A DNA stretch of 64,000 nt from Thermococcus litoralis DSM 5473. Lineage in GTDB: Archaea > Methanobacteriota_B > Thermococci > Thermococcales > Thermococcaceae. How positions within the stretch are numbered: the stretch's first letter is position 1; every line of letters begins with the position of its first letter. The translations under genes and the position numbers were made by a program. Shown here one piece after another: positions 8,529-15,048 of the stretch. Under the pieces are notes generated by a model, which did no database searches, had not been told where the DNA came from, and saw only the letters and a list, made by a program, of their open reading frames with translations. Where the stretch lies: contig NC_022084.1 in the NCBI RefSeq assembly GCF_000246985.2, positions 429,994 through 493,993 of the forward strand. The letters are read 5' to 3'.

Positions 8529-9749
8529 TCACTCTAAGGTTGCATGTTTTCTCTTCATGTCTTTTTCGGTTTTTTGGAATGTCGCCATTAGTAGTGCTAT
8601 GATACCGTCCAAAAACAGCATCGTTGAGTCTTCAAACAGCGTTCCCATCGGGGCGATCCACTTGTATTCGGTGAGCATTTGCCTTGCAATGTAATCTGTT
8701 GGAATGTCCGTTTTTGTCCTACCTGGGATTTCCACTACAACATCGGCGAGCTTTCCAAGGGTTGAGTCTTTATAGGAGGTTATTGCAACGACTTTTCCCC
8801 CTTGCTTCTTTGCGATTTCAGCTGCATCCACTATAGTTCTTGTTTCACCACTTCCGCTGATGGCGATTAACAAATCACCCTCCTCAAAAGCAGGAGTAAT
8901 TGTTTCACCAACCACGTAGACATTAAAGTCAAGGTGCATCAAGCGCATTGCAAATGCCTTCCCAACCAAACCGCTCCTTCCGGCACCGTAGATGAAGATT
9001 TTATTGGCACCTATCATGGCATCTATCATTCCCCTAACTTGTTCGAGCTTTAAGGAATCAGCAACCATGTTTATGTGTTCGGTAATATCCCTGATCGCTT
9101 TTCTTATGGTAACCATGTACTCTCCCCAGAATAGATCAAGTATTTTCCGAATGACTTCTTCGGGATCCTTTGCCTTTGTTATTGCCCCACCAACGATAAT
9201 AATAGTGGCTCCTGCCTCAATAACCTTTGGAATTGTCTCTAGATTTAAGCCGCCTGCCACAGCAACTGGGACTTTTACAGCCTTTACAACTTTTTCTAAA
9301 TCTTCCAGAGGGTTTTTCCCTTGAGCTTGCTCATCTATCCCAGTGTGAACTAAAATGTAGTGCACACCCATTTTTTCAAGCTCTTTAGCTCTTTTTACCT
9401 TATCTTTAACCCCGATTAAATCAACCATTACCTTTACCCCATATTTTCTTGCAACCATCACGGCATCTTTTATCGTCTTGTCATCTGCAACTCCAAGTAT
9501 TGAGACCACATCGGCACCGTGTCTTGCTGCCATTTCAACTTCAAGAGCCCCAGTATCCATTGTTTTTAAATCTGCCACAATTTTTCTATCCGGGAATCTT
9601 CTTTTCATCAGCTCTACAGCCCTCATGCCTTCCTTCTTTATTAAAGGGGTCCCTACTTCAAGCCAATGAGCTCCACCACGAGCAGCTTTCTCTGCTATAG
9701 AAATTGCCTGTTCGATATCAGTCAGATCAAGCGCTACCTGCAGGATCAT
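8529..9749 (-). CDS. hps-phi: Fused 3-hexulose-6-phosphate synthase / 6-phospho-3-hexuloisomerase
   Basis: A 406-residue bifunctional enzyme of the ribulose monophosphate pathway. In Thermococcales the reverse direction makes ribulose 5-phosphate from fructose 6-phosphate and so replaces the missing oxidative pentose phosphate pathway. Residues 1-210 are the HPS TIM barrel of the OMP decarboxylase fold (VADLKTMDTGALE with the DxKxxD metal/catalytic motif; VAVAGGLNLETI phosphate site). Residues 213-406 are the PHI SIS domain (FIYGAGRSGLVGKAFAMRLMHL; LIAISGSGETRTIVDAA). The start at 9749 has GGGAGGT 9 bases upstream. It is the first gene of a tight minus-strand run. Confidence 0.95.
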   Translation of the reverse strand: MILQVALDLTDIEQAISIAEKAARGGAHWLEVGTPLIKKEGMRAVELMKRRFPDRKIVADLKTMDTGALEVEMAARHGADVVSILGVADDKTIKDAVMVARKYGVKVMVDLIGVKDKVKRAKELEKMGVHYILVHTGIDEQAQGKNPLEDLEKVVKAVKVPVAVAGGLNLETIPKVIEAGATIIIVGGAITKAKDPEEVIRKILDLFWGEYMVTIRKAIRDITEHINMVADSLKLEQVRGMIDAMIGANKIFIYGAGRSGLVGKAFAMRLMHLDFNVYVVGETITPAFEEGDLLIAISGSGETRTIVDAAEIAKKQGGKVVAITSYKDSTLGKLADVVVEIPGRTKTDIPTDYIARQMLTEYKWIAPMGTLFEDSTMLFLDGIIALLMATFQKTEKDMKRKHATLE

Positions 9750-9880
9750 CTTGACTTACCTCCCAATGATCTTCAAATTAACATCAAATTGGGTGCTTTT
9801 AACTTTAACTCCCCTGCAATCAAAGGCTAATCAGCTATAAATTTAAAAGGGATGAGTCGGAAATAGCTCCGGGGAAAGAA

Positions 9881-10609
9881 ATGGTTACATTTATCCCTTT
9901 CGGAGAGAAGCCCAATAAAGAGGGGGTTATGTACACTATAGACTTGCTAAAAAAGAACAAACTAATAGAGGAGTTTATGATTGTTGAATCGAATAATGTA
10001 GAGCTCCTCGCAGACAGAGTACCCCTGGATAAATGCTACATTATTGGGGAGCATTTGGCAACCTATGGAGTAATCAAAAGGATAAAGCCCCCCTCTATAA
10101 TAAGTATCGACGCTCATACTGACTTAATGCATGACTACCTTGATCATGGTTCGTGGCTCGCTTATGCTCTGGAAGAAAAAGTGGTGAACAGAGCGGCGGT
10201 GATTGGGTCTGTATTAATGATACCCACCACTGAGGGGACGAGTTTATGGACGAGAAGAGTTAAAATCTTTCCTGCACTTCCAAGAACCAGAAAAATAAGG
10301 GGAAAATGGAAAGCATACAAAAGCCTAAAAATCTCTCCAACAGAGGAGATAATTGCCGATATGCGGAAATATCTTGGGGAGGAGGTATATCTAACGGTTG
10401 ATATGGACGTTTTAAAGCCCGAATATAAAATTGCTAGATTTCAGCACGGAGAGCTTACCCTAGGGGAGCTGTTAGAACTCATAGAGGAAATCAAGAAAAA
10501 CTTCAAAATAATAGCATGCGACATAGCGGAAATCTCAGATAGGATAAAAAGGTCAAAACTCGGAAAGAAAGCTTTAATTGAAGTCTATACAGCGCTTATG
10601 GGTGAGTAA
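9881..10609 (+). CDS. Ureohydrolase (arginase/agmatinase-fold) family protein
   Basis: A 242-residue protein with the binuclear-manganese signatures of the arginase superfamily: His in IIGEHLATYG (in place of GGDHS), SIDAHTDLMHD (DAHxD), and LTVDMDVLKP (DxDxxxP). It is shorter than typical agmatinases (about 280-310) and the first motif is unusual, so neither arginase nor agmatinase can be assigned. Relatives include formimidoylglutamase and guanidinobutyrase. A TATA box (CTATAAATTTAAAA, 9834-9847) precedes it and the SD is GGGGAAAG. The next gene begins 1 base after its stop, so the two are probably co-transcribed. Confidence 0.8.
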   Translation: MVTFIPFGEKPNKEGVMYTIDLLKKNKLIEEFMIVESNNVELLADRVPLDKCYIIGEHLATYGVIKRIKPPSIISIDAHTDLMHDYLDHGSWLAYALEEKVVNRAAVIGSVLMIPTTEGTSLWTRRVKIFPALPRTRKIRGKWKAYKSLKISPTEEIIADMRKYLGEEVYLTVDMDVLKPEYKIARFQHGELTLGELLELIEEIKKNFKIIACDIAEISDRIKRSKLGKKALIEVYTALMGE

Positions 10610-10610
10610 A

Positions 10611-10931
10611 ATGGCGCTAAGTGATAAGGAGATTAGAGAGATAATAACCCCCCTTCTCTTGTCCGGAGCAAAGATGCTTGACAAGCACTGTCCAAGATGC
10701 GGTTCTCCTCTCTTTGAACTGAACGGAAAGGTTTTTTGTCCGATTTGTGAGCATAGAAAAAGGGAGGAAAGAGTCGAACTAAAGAGTATTGAAGAGAGCC
10801 TTATAGGAAAACTAAGACTATTGGCAAACCAACTCCCCGATGATATAGAGGAGTTAAAAAAGCACCTGGAGGTTATGGGAATGATAGTGGAACTGCTGGA
10901 AAAATACAAGAAAATGGAGGAGATAAAATGA
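10611..10931 (+). CDS. Zinc-ribbon protein, Sjogren syndrome/scleroderma autoantigen 1 family
   Basis: A 106-residue protein with a central zinc ribbon (CPRCGSPLFELNGKVFCPIC) after a helical N-terminus (DKEIREIITPLLLSGAKMLDKH). A helical tail follows. This matches the archaeal members of the autoantigen p27 family, whose molecular role is not established. The ATG at 10611 is preceded by GGTGAG, which itself overlaps the end of the arginase-fold gene. Its stop overlaps the start of the next gene (ATGA), so translation is probably coupled. Confidence 0.85.
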   Translation: MALSDKEIREIITPLLLSGAKMLDKHCPRCGSPLFELNGKVFCPICEHRKREERVELKSIEESLIGKLRLLANQLPDDIEELKKHLEVMGMIVELLEKYKKMEEIK

Positions 10932-11137
10932 AACACCTGAGGATTTTGAATACCTTAACAAGGGAAATGACAACAGAAGAAATTGCAAAAGAAAGTGGTT
11001 TGAGCTTAGCTGAGACCAGAAGATTCTTGCTTAGACTTCTGGAGCAGGGGAAGATAGAAAGCATCGAAAGAGACGGAAAAGTCTTTTGGAAGTTGAAAGA
11101 AAAAAGCAAGGAAGAGGAAGAATTTAAATACATTTAA
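10928..11137 (+). CDS. Small winged-helix DNA-binding protein
   Basis: A 69-residue protein that is almost entirely a winged helix-turn-helix: MTTEEIAKESGLSLAETRRFLLRLLEQGKIE (recognition helix near residues 27-40), then a short wing (SIERDGKVFWKL) and an acidic/basic tail. It resembles MarR/ArsR-like minimal domains. Its ATGA overlap with the zinc-ribbon gene suggests co-expression. Its end overlaps the 3' end of the convergent TrmBL2 gene by 4 bases. Target genes are unknown. Confidence 0.78.
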   Translation: MKHLRILNTLTREMTTEEIAKESGLSLAETRRFLLRLLEQGKIESIERDGKVFWKLKEKSKEEEEFKYI

Positions 11138-11931
11138 GCTTTCTCTGCTTTTTCCCAATATTCGTTGAACTTTCCTTTAAAGAGCTCGACTACTCTAAAG
11201 TCCTTTATCCACACTTGGGTCTCGTAGTTGAAATATCTAGCAGCCAAGTCCTCTAAAGCAAAGAACACTTCCTCGTCACAAATTAACATGGGGAGCTCTA
11301 TTTTGTCAAGTACTTTAAGCTCAAGCTTTCCTTCTTTGTAGTAGTCCATTATCTTTGATGTCTCGATTCTTGGAAGCACGTGTTTGGATACTATTATTCT
11401 TGCATTAACTCCTCTATCGACGGCTTTTGCTATTTCCTCATCGAGGTTCGCTGCAATGTAACCATTGTCTGCCAGCAGTATTTCCTTTTCAACTTCTTCA
11501 AACATTTCTTGAGTCTTGAGGGTCGAATTCCTAATACCTCTGACCACCCAGACTCTTTCTACTCCGTATTTAGGAACCTCTGTTTCTATTAACGGTGTCA
11601 TGAGTTCTAACAGTTCCTCCTTGGCCTTCTTCTTCTTAGCTTCAAGTTCATCTTTTACTCTGACCTGCCAGTCTTCAATAAACTTTTCAAGAACGTTTTT
11701 GGGGTGCACTGGTCTGTACTTGTTGGCCTTTCCGGGCTGGCTTAATGCAAATCCCTTCTTCTCCAAACTCCTCAAAACGTCGTAAGTTCTTGGGGCTGGC
11801 ACTTCGGAAACGCTTGCAAGCTCTGCAGGTGTAAGAACTCCGAAGCCAACTAGTGCAACGTATGCTCTAGCCTCATATAAATTCAGCTCAAAGTGTTCTT
11901 GCAAAAGTTCTACCATTCTTTCTTTCACCAT
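11134..11931 (-). CDS. trmBL2: TrmBL2-like chromatin/transcription protein of the TrmB family
   Basis: A 265-residue TrmB-family protein: N-terminal winged helix (LNLYEARAYVALVGFGVLTPAELASVSEVPAPRTYDVLRSLEKKG, residues 16-60), a coiled-coil linker (EDWQVRVKDELEAKKKKAKEEL) and a C-terminal regulatory-domain remnant. The length and the absence of the extended sugar-binding domain of TrmB fit TrmBL2, the abundant Thermococcales nucleoid protein that forms filaments on DNA. The start has GGTGATTAAAA before the ATG, and a TATA box lies at 11986-11998. Assignment to TrmBL2 rather than another TrmB paralogue is by length and sequence memory. Confidence 0.8.
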   Translation of the reverse strand: MVKERMVELLQEHFELNLYEARAYVALVGFGVLTPAELASVSEVPAPRTYDVLRSLEKKGFALSQPGKANKYRPVHPKNVLEKFIEDWQVRVKDELEAKKKKAKEELLELMTPLIETEVPKYGVERVWVVRGIRNSTLKTQEMFEEVEKEILLADNGYIAANLDEEIAKAVDRGVNARIIVSKHVLPRIETSKIMDYYKEGKLELKVLDKIELPMLICDEEVFFALEDLAARYFNYETQVWIKDFRVVELFKGKFNEYWEKAEKA

Positions 11932-11985
11932 TTTTAATCACCTGTTTTTTCGTAAATAATATTCATCTTGTAAAATAGCCAAAGA

Positions 11986-11998
11986 CCTATATAAATTT
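11986..11998 (-). promoter_or_regulatory. TATA promoter of the trmBL2-like gene
   Basis: AAATTTATATAGG on the minus strand; predicted start near 11965, leaving a leader of about 30 bases with the GGTGAT ribosome-binding site. Confidence 0.55.
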
Positions 11999-12189
11999 TT
12001 TCCTATCGAGTTTAGTTGTCCCTTTTCTAATTGTAATGTTATATCGACTGTATAAATATGCAAATCTGTTACTATTAAAATGGTTAAAAATACATAACAA
12101 AACATGTAACATACATTTACACATACTCTTGTCATAGGATAACGAATTTAAACAAAGTGAACACTTTATAGAGTCCTCACTTCCCAAAA

Positions 12190-12200
12190 CTTTATAATAC
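12190..12200 (+). promoter_or_regulatory. TATA promoter of the TOPRIM gene
   Basis: CTTTATAATAC lies 30-40 bases before the ATG at 12230, so the mRNA should be nearly leaderless. The rest of the 11932-12229 gap is AT-rich, carries divergent promoters and shows no further gene. Confidence 0.5.
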
Positions 12201-12229
12201 TATCGAGCTCTCATCATCATGACGGCGAT

Positions 12230-12610
12230 ATGTACGCCGAAAATTATAAAAGATTCGAACAACTTATAGACAAATTGCGAGAGTTTGAAGGTGTTATCCT
12301 CGTAGAGGGAATGCGAGACGAGGTGGCATTACGAAAATTGGGGGTCGAAACGGAGATAATTAGGCTTTCCCGCTTACCACTGGCGGAGATTGCTCTAATA
12401 GCCTCTCACTATCATGATGTCATGATATTGACAGATTTCGACAGAAAGGGTGAAGAGCTCGCAAAAAAACTAACCCGATATTTGGAAGGGTATAAGTGCA
12501 AAGTAGATACAGAAACACGAAGGGAACTCAAGAAAATAGCAAAAAAAGACATTAAGGGCATTGAAGACTTGTACTCCCTTTACACCCGTGTTAGGGATCT
12601 CCGTTTCTGA
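12230..12610 (+). CDS. TOPRIM-domain protein (UPF0292 type)
   Basis: A 126-residue protein consisting of one TOPRIM fold: VILVEGMRDEVALRKLG supplies the conserved Glu (residue about 25) and MILTDFDRKGEELAKKL the DxD pair. This is the small TOPRIM family related to RNase M5 and DnaG cores. The catalytic activity is not known. It lies just upstream of dnaG, another TOPRIM protein, on the same strand with a 23-base gap, which suggests co-transcription and perhaps a shared nucleic-acid role. Confidence 0.85.
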   Translation: MYAENYKRFEQLIDKLREFEGVILVEGMRDEVALRKLGVETEIIRLSRLPLAEIALIASHYHDVMILTDFDRKGEELAKKLTRYLEGYKCKVDTETRRELKKIAKKDIKGIEDLYSLYTRVRDLRF

Positions 12611-12717
12611 CCCCCGGAAGGGAGGGGTATGGATTGAAGAGAAAAAAGACTACAATCCAGCAGATTTTGCTTGAAAAGCAAAGAATGTTAAAAAAGAAAG
12701 GAATAGAAGGTGATAGC

Positions 12718-14028
12718 ATGGCTGCAAAGGATGATTTTGGAACAACAAAATATGTAATCCACGCAGAATTTGAAGCAAACGGAATTGTTGAAAGGCCTGA
12801 TGTCGTAGGTGCTATTTTTGGGCAGACTGAAGGTTTACTTGGAGATGATCTGGACTTAAGGGAGCTTCAAAAAACTGGAAGGATAGGAAGGATCAAGGTT
12901 GACGTTCACACAAGAGCTGGAAAAAGTTATGGAACAATAACAATACCCTCTAGCTTGGATAGGGTAGAAACGGCAATACTAGCAGCTGCCCTAGAAACAA
13001 TAGACAGGATAGGACCTTCCGAGGCCAGAATTAGGGTAATAAGAATCGAGGACGTCAGGGCAACGAAGAGAAAATACATCATAGAAAGAGCTAAAGAGAT
13101 ACTTGAGACCCTTATGGAGGAAGAAATTCCAGAAACACAAGAGATTACTGAAGAAGTTAAAAAGGAAGTTAGGGCTAAGGAGCTTATTGAATATGGTCCA
13201 GAGAAACTTCCGGCTGGCCCACACGTGCCGTTTTCAGATTCGATAATCGTTGTTGAAGGAAGGGCGGATGTGCTTAACCTTCTAAAACATGGAATCAAAA
13301 ACGCCATAGCCGTTGAAGGAACTTCAGTGCCGGAGACGATAATAAAACTCAGCAAAGAGAGAATCGTAACCGCATTTACCGATGGAGATAGGGGAGGAGA
13401 GCTCATACTTAAGGAACTCCTTCAAGTTGCAGACATTGATTATGTTGCCAGAGCTCCAGAAGGAAAAGAGGTCGAGGAGCTGACAAAGAAAGAAATAATT
13501 AAGTCCCTAAGGAGTAAAGTTCCAGCAGAACAGGTTATAAACGAGCTCTTTGCTAAAGGAAAGAGTTTCTACGAACTTGTTAAGGAGAGAGAACAGCAAA
13601 AAGCTAGCCAGCCCCAACATGTAGAGCCAAAGATAGAAAAAGCCGTTGAACCTCAAAAAGAAACCATAAGAGAAACAAAAGTTGAAGCAAGACCTCCAGC
13701 AAGAGAAGAAAAGTTTGTAAAGCCAATACAGCCGCCTAAGGCCCCTGAGCTTGATGAATTTAAAGAGTGGATTGAAAAAGTGAAAAAGGACTCCACAGCA
13801 ATTCTCCTAGATGAAAACAAGAACGTAATCGCAGAGATACCAGTGAGAGATCTACTTACCTCTCTAAACGACAAAGAAAATGTACACACAATAATATTTA
13901 ACGGAATCATAACTCAGAGGCTAATAGACATAGTGAGTGAGGAGGGAATCAAGTACCTAATCGGGGCAAGAAAAAGCAATGTGGTTAGAAGGCCCATTGA
14001 TCTTAAAATAATAACCTTTGCAGAGTGA
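12718..14028 (+). CDS. dnaG: Archaeal DnaG (TOPRIM, exosome-associated primase homologue)
   Basis: A 436-residue bacterial-type DnaG homologue as found in archaea, where it associates with the RNA exosome. After MAAKDDFGTTKYVIHAEFEANG comes an N-terminal domain, then the TOPRIM domain: IIVVEGRADVLNLLKHG (catalytic Glu) and TAFTDGDRGGELILKEL (DxD), about residues 170-250. A Pro/Lys/Glu-rich linker and a C-terminal domain (ILLDENKNVIAEIPV to IGARKSNVVRRP) follow. GGTGATAGC precedes the ATG at 12718. An in-frame TTG at 12634, itself behind GGGAGGGG, would add 28 basic residues (see findings). A T-rich stretch follows the stop. Confidence 0.92.
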   Translation: MAAKDDFGTTKYVIHAEFEANGIVERPDVVGAIFGQTEGLLGDDLDLRELQKTGRIGRIKVDVHTRAGKSYGTITIPSSLDRVETAILAAALETIDRIGPSEARIRVIRIEDVRATKRKYIIERAKEILETLMEEEIPETQEITEEVKKEVRAKELIEYGPEKLPAGPHVPFSDSIIVVEGRADVLNLLKHGIKNAIAVEGTSVPETIIKLSKERIVTAFTDGDRGGELILKELLQVADIDYVARAPEGKEVEELTKKEIIKSLRSKVPAEQVINELFAKGKSFYELVKEREQQKASQPQHVEPKIEKAVEPQKETIRETKVEARPPAREEKFVKPIQPPKAPELDEFKEWIEKVKKDSTAILLDENKNVIAEIPVRDLLTSLNDKENVHTIIFNGIITQRLIDIVSEEGIKYLIGARKSNVVRRPIDLKIITFAE

Positions 14029-14029
14029 A

Positions 14030-14052
14030 AGTTTCTTTTCTTTTTTAAAACT
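14030..14052 (+). terminator. T-rich terminator after dnaG
   Basis: TTTCTTTTCTTTTTT follows the dnaG stop, typical of archaeal intrinsic poly-T termination without a hairpin. Confidence 0.45.
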
Positions 14053-14080
14053 TCTGACGAAGGTTAAAAAATAAAAAGAG

Positions 14081-14281
14081 TCATTTTTTGGCTCTCTGGA
14101 GCCTTGCTTCTTCAAAAGCCTTTGTCCATTTGAGCTTTCTTGGGTTCCTACCCATAAAGAAGTATCTTTCGCATTTTCTTGAGCAGAAGAAATAGACTCT
14201 CCCATCGTTTCTGACGTACATCTTTCCTGTTCCTGGCTCGAACTCTTTTCCGCAATATGAGCAGACATTCCATCTTGCCAT
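14081..14281 (-). CDS. rpl24e: Ribosomal protein L24e
   Basis: A 66-residue large-subunit protein with the zinc-binding pattern [11 protein letters not shown]...FFCSRKCER (four cysteines) and the family end [15 protein letters not shown]. It lies 5 bases downstream of S28e and belongs to the L7Ae-S28e-L24e run, a common archaeal cluster. Confidence 0.96.
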   Translation of the reverse strand: MARWNVCSYCGKEFEPGTGKMYVRNDGRVYFFCSRKCERYFFMGRNPRKLKWTKAFEEARLQRAKK

Positions 14282-14286
14282 TTACA

Positions 14287-14499
14287 TCACCTTCTTGCTT
14301 TGATCTCTCTTGCTTCTCTTTCTGTCTCTCTGAGGATAACTATGTCACCAATTCTGACTGGCCCCTTAACGTTTCTTCTAATTACCCTACCCTTGTCCAT
14401 TCCTTCAAGAACGCGAACCTTTACTTGAGTAACCTCACCGGTAACTCCAGTCCTTCCTACAATTTCGATAACCTCTGCAGGGTATCCCTCATCTGACAT
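14287..14499 (-). CDS. rps28e: Ribosomal protein S28e
   Basis: A 70-residue small-subunit OB-fold protein. The family core is plain: [26 protein letters not shown], then [27 protein letters not shown] at the end. It sits between L7Ae and L24e on the same strand. Confidence 0.96.
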   Translation of the reverse strand: MSDEGYPAEVIEIVGRTGVTGEVTQVKVRVLEGMDKGRVIRRNVKGPVRIGDIVILRETEREAREIKARR

Positions 14500-14567
14500 C
14501 TCTCACACCTCTAATTCAATTATAATCATGAAAGCTCGCCTAGTTATGAGAGTGAGGAAAAGGGAGC

Positions 14568-14939
14568 TCACTTGGCGAGCTCCCTTACTTTCATAGCAAT
14601 TTCCTCAACGAGTTCACGAGCCTTACCCGGCTCGATTATAGCAACACTTGCAGCTGGAACTTCAATACCAGCGGCAGCACCAAGTTCTTTTTTGCTTGGA
14701 ACATAGATATAGGGAATCTCCTTCTCCTCACAGAGGGGTGGCAAGTGAGCAACGATCTCCTCCGGGTCAACATCTTCAGCAATTATTACAAGCTTTGCCT
14801 GGCCCCTCTCAACGGCTTTTGTTGTCTCATTTGTACCCTTTCTAATTCTTCCAGTATCTCTTGCAATCTCAACAGCCTCAAGGGCTTTCTCAGCAAGCTC
14901 CTTTGGAACCTCAAACTTCACGTAACTTGGCTTTGCCAT
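14568..14939 (-). CDS. rpl7ae: Ribosomal protein L7Ae (K-turn-binding)
   Basis: A 123-residue protein that binds K-turns in 23S rRNA, C/D and H/ACA guide RNAs and RNase P RNA. The RNA-binding segment [25 protein letters not shown] (about residues 32-56) and the [20 protein letters not shown] block are present. I use the ATG at 14939 ([12 protein letters not shown]), 7 bases after GGAGGG; five extra upstream residues are in frame but lack a site. First gene of the L7Ae-S28e-L24e cluster. The leader has three GATGA repeats (see findings). Confidence 0.96.
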   Translation of the reverse strand: MAKPSYVKFEVPKELAEKALEAVEIARDTGRIRKGTNETTKAVERGQAKLVIIAEDVDPEEIVAHLPPLCEEKEIPYIYVPSKKELGAAAGIEVPAASVAIIEPGKARELVEEIAMKVRELAK

Positions 14940-14955
14940 TTCACATCCCTCCAAA

Positions 14956-14980
14956 CTTCATCGTTCATCGAGTCATCAAG
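14956..14980 (-). promoter_or_regulatory. GATGA-repeat leader of the L7Ae mRNA
   Basis: Upstream of the ribosome-binding site the minus strand reads GATGACTCGATGAACGATGAAG: three GATGA boxes (centres at about 14975, 14967 and 14960). GATGA is the core of box C, half of the K-turn that L7Ae binds. A TATA-like GATTTAAAAAG lies at about 15000-15009, so most of this repeat should be transcribed. Confidence 0.4.
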
Positions 14981-15048
14981 TTAGGGAAGGATGCTTGCTT
15001 TTTAAATCTTTCCTTCCAAAATAGCAAAAATGAGAAAAGTAGCAAAAA

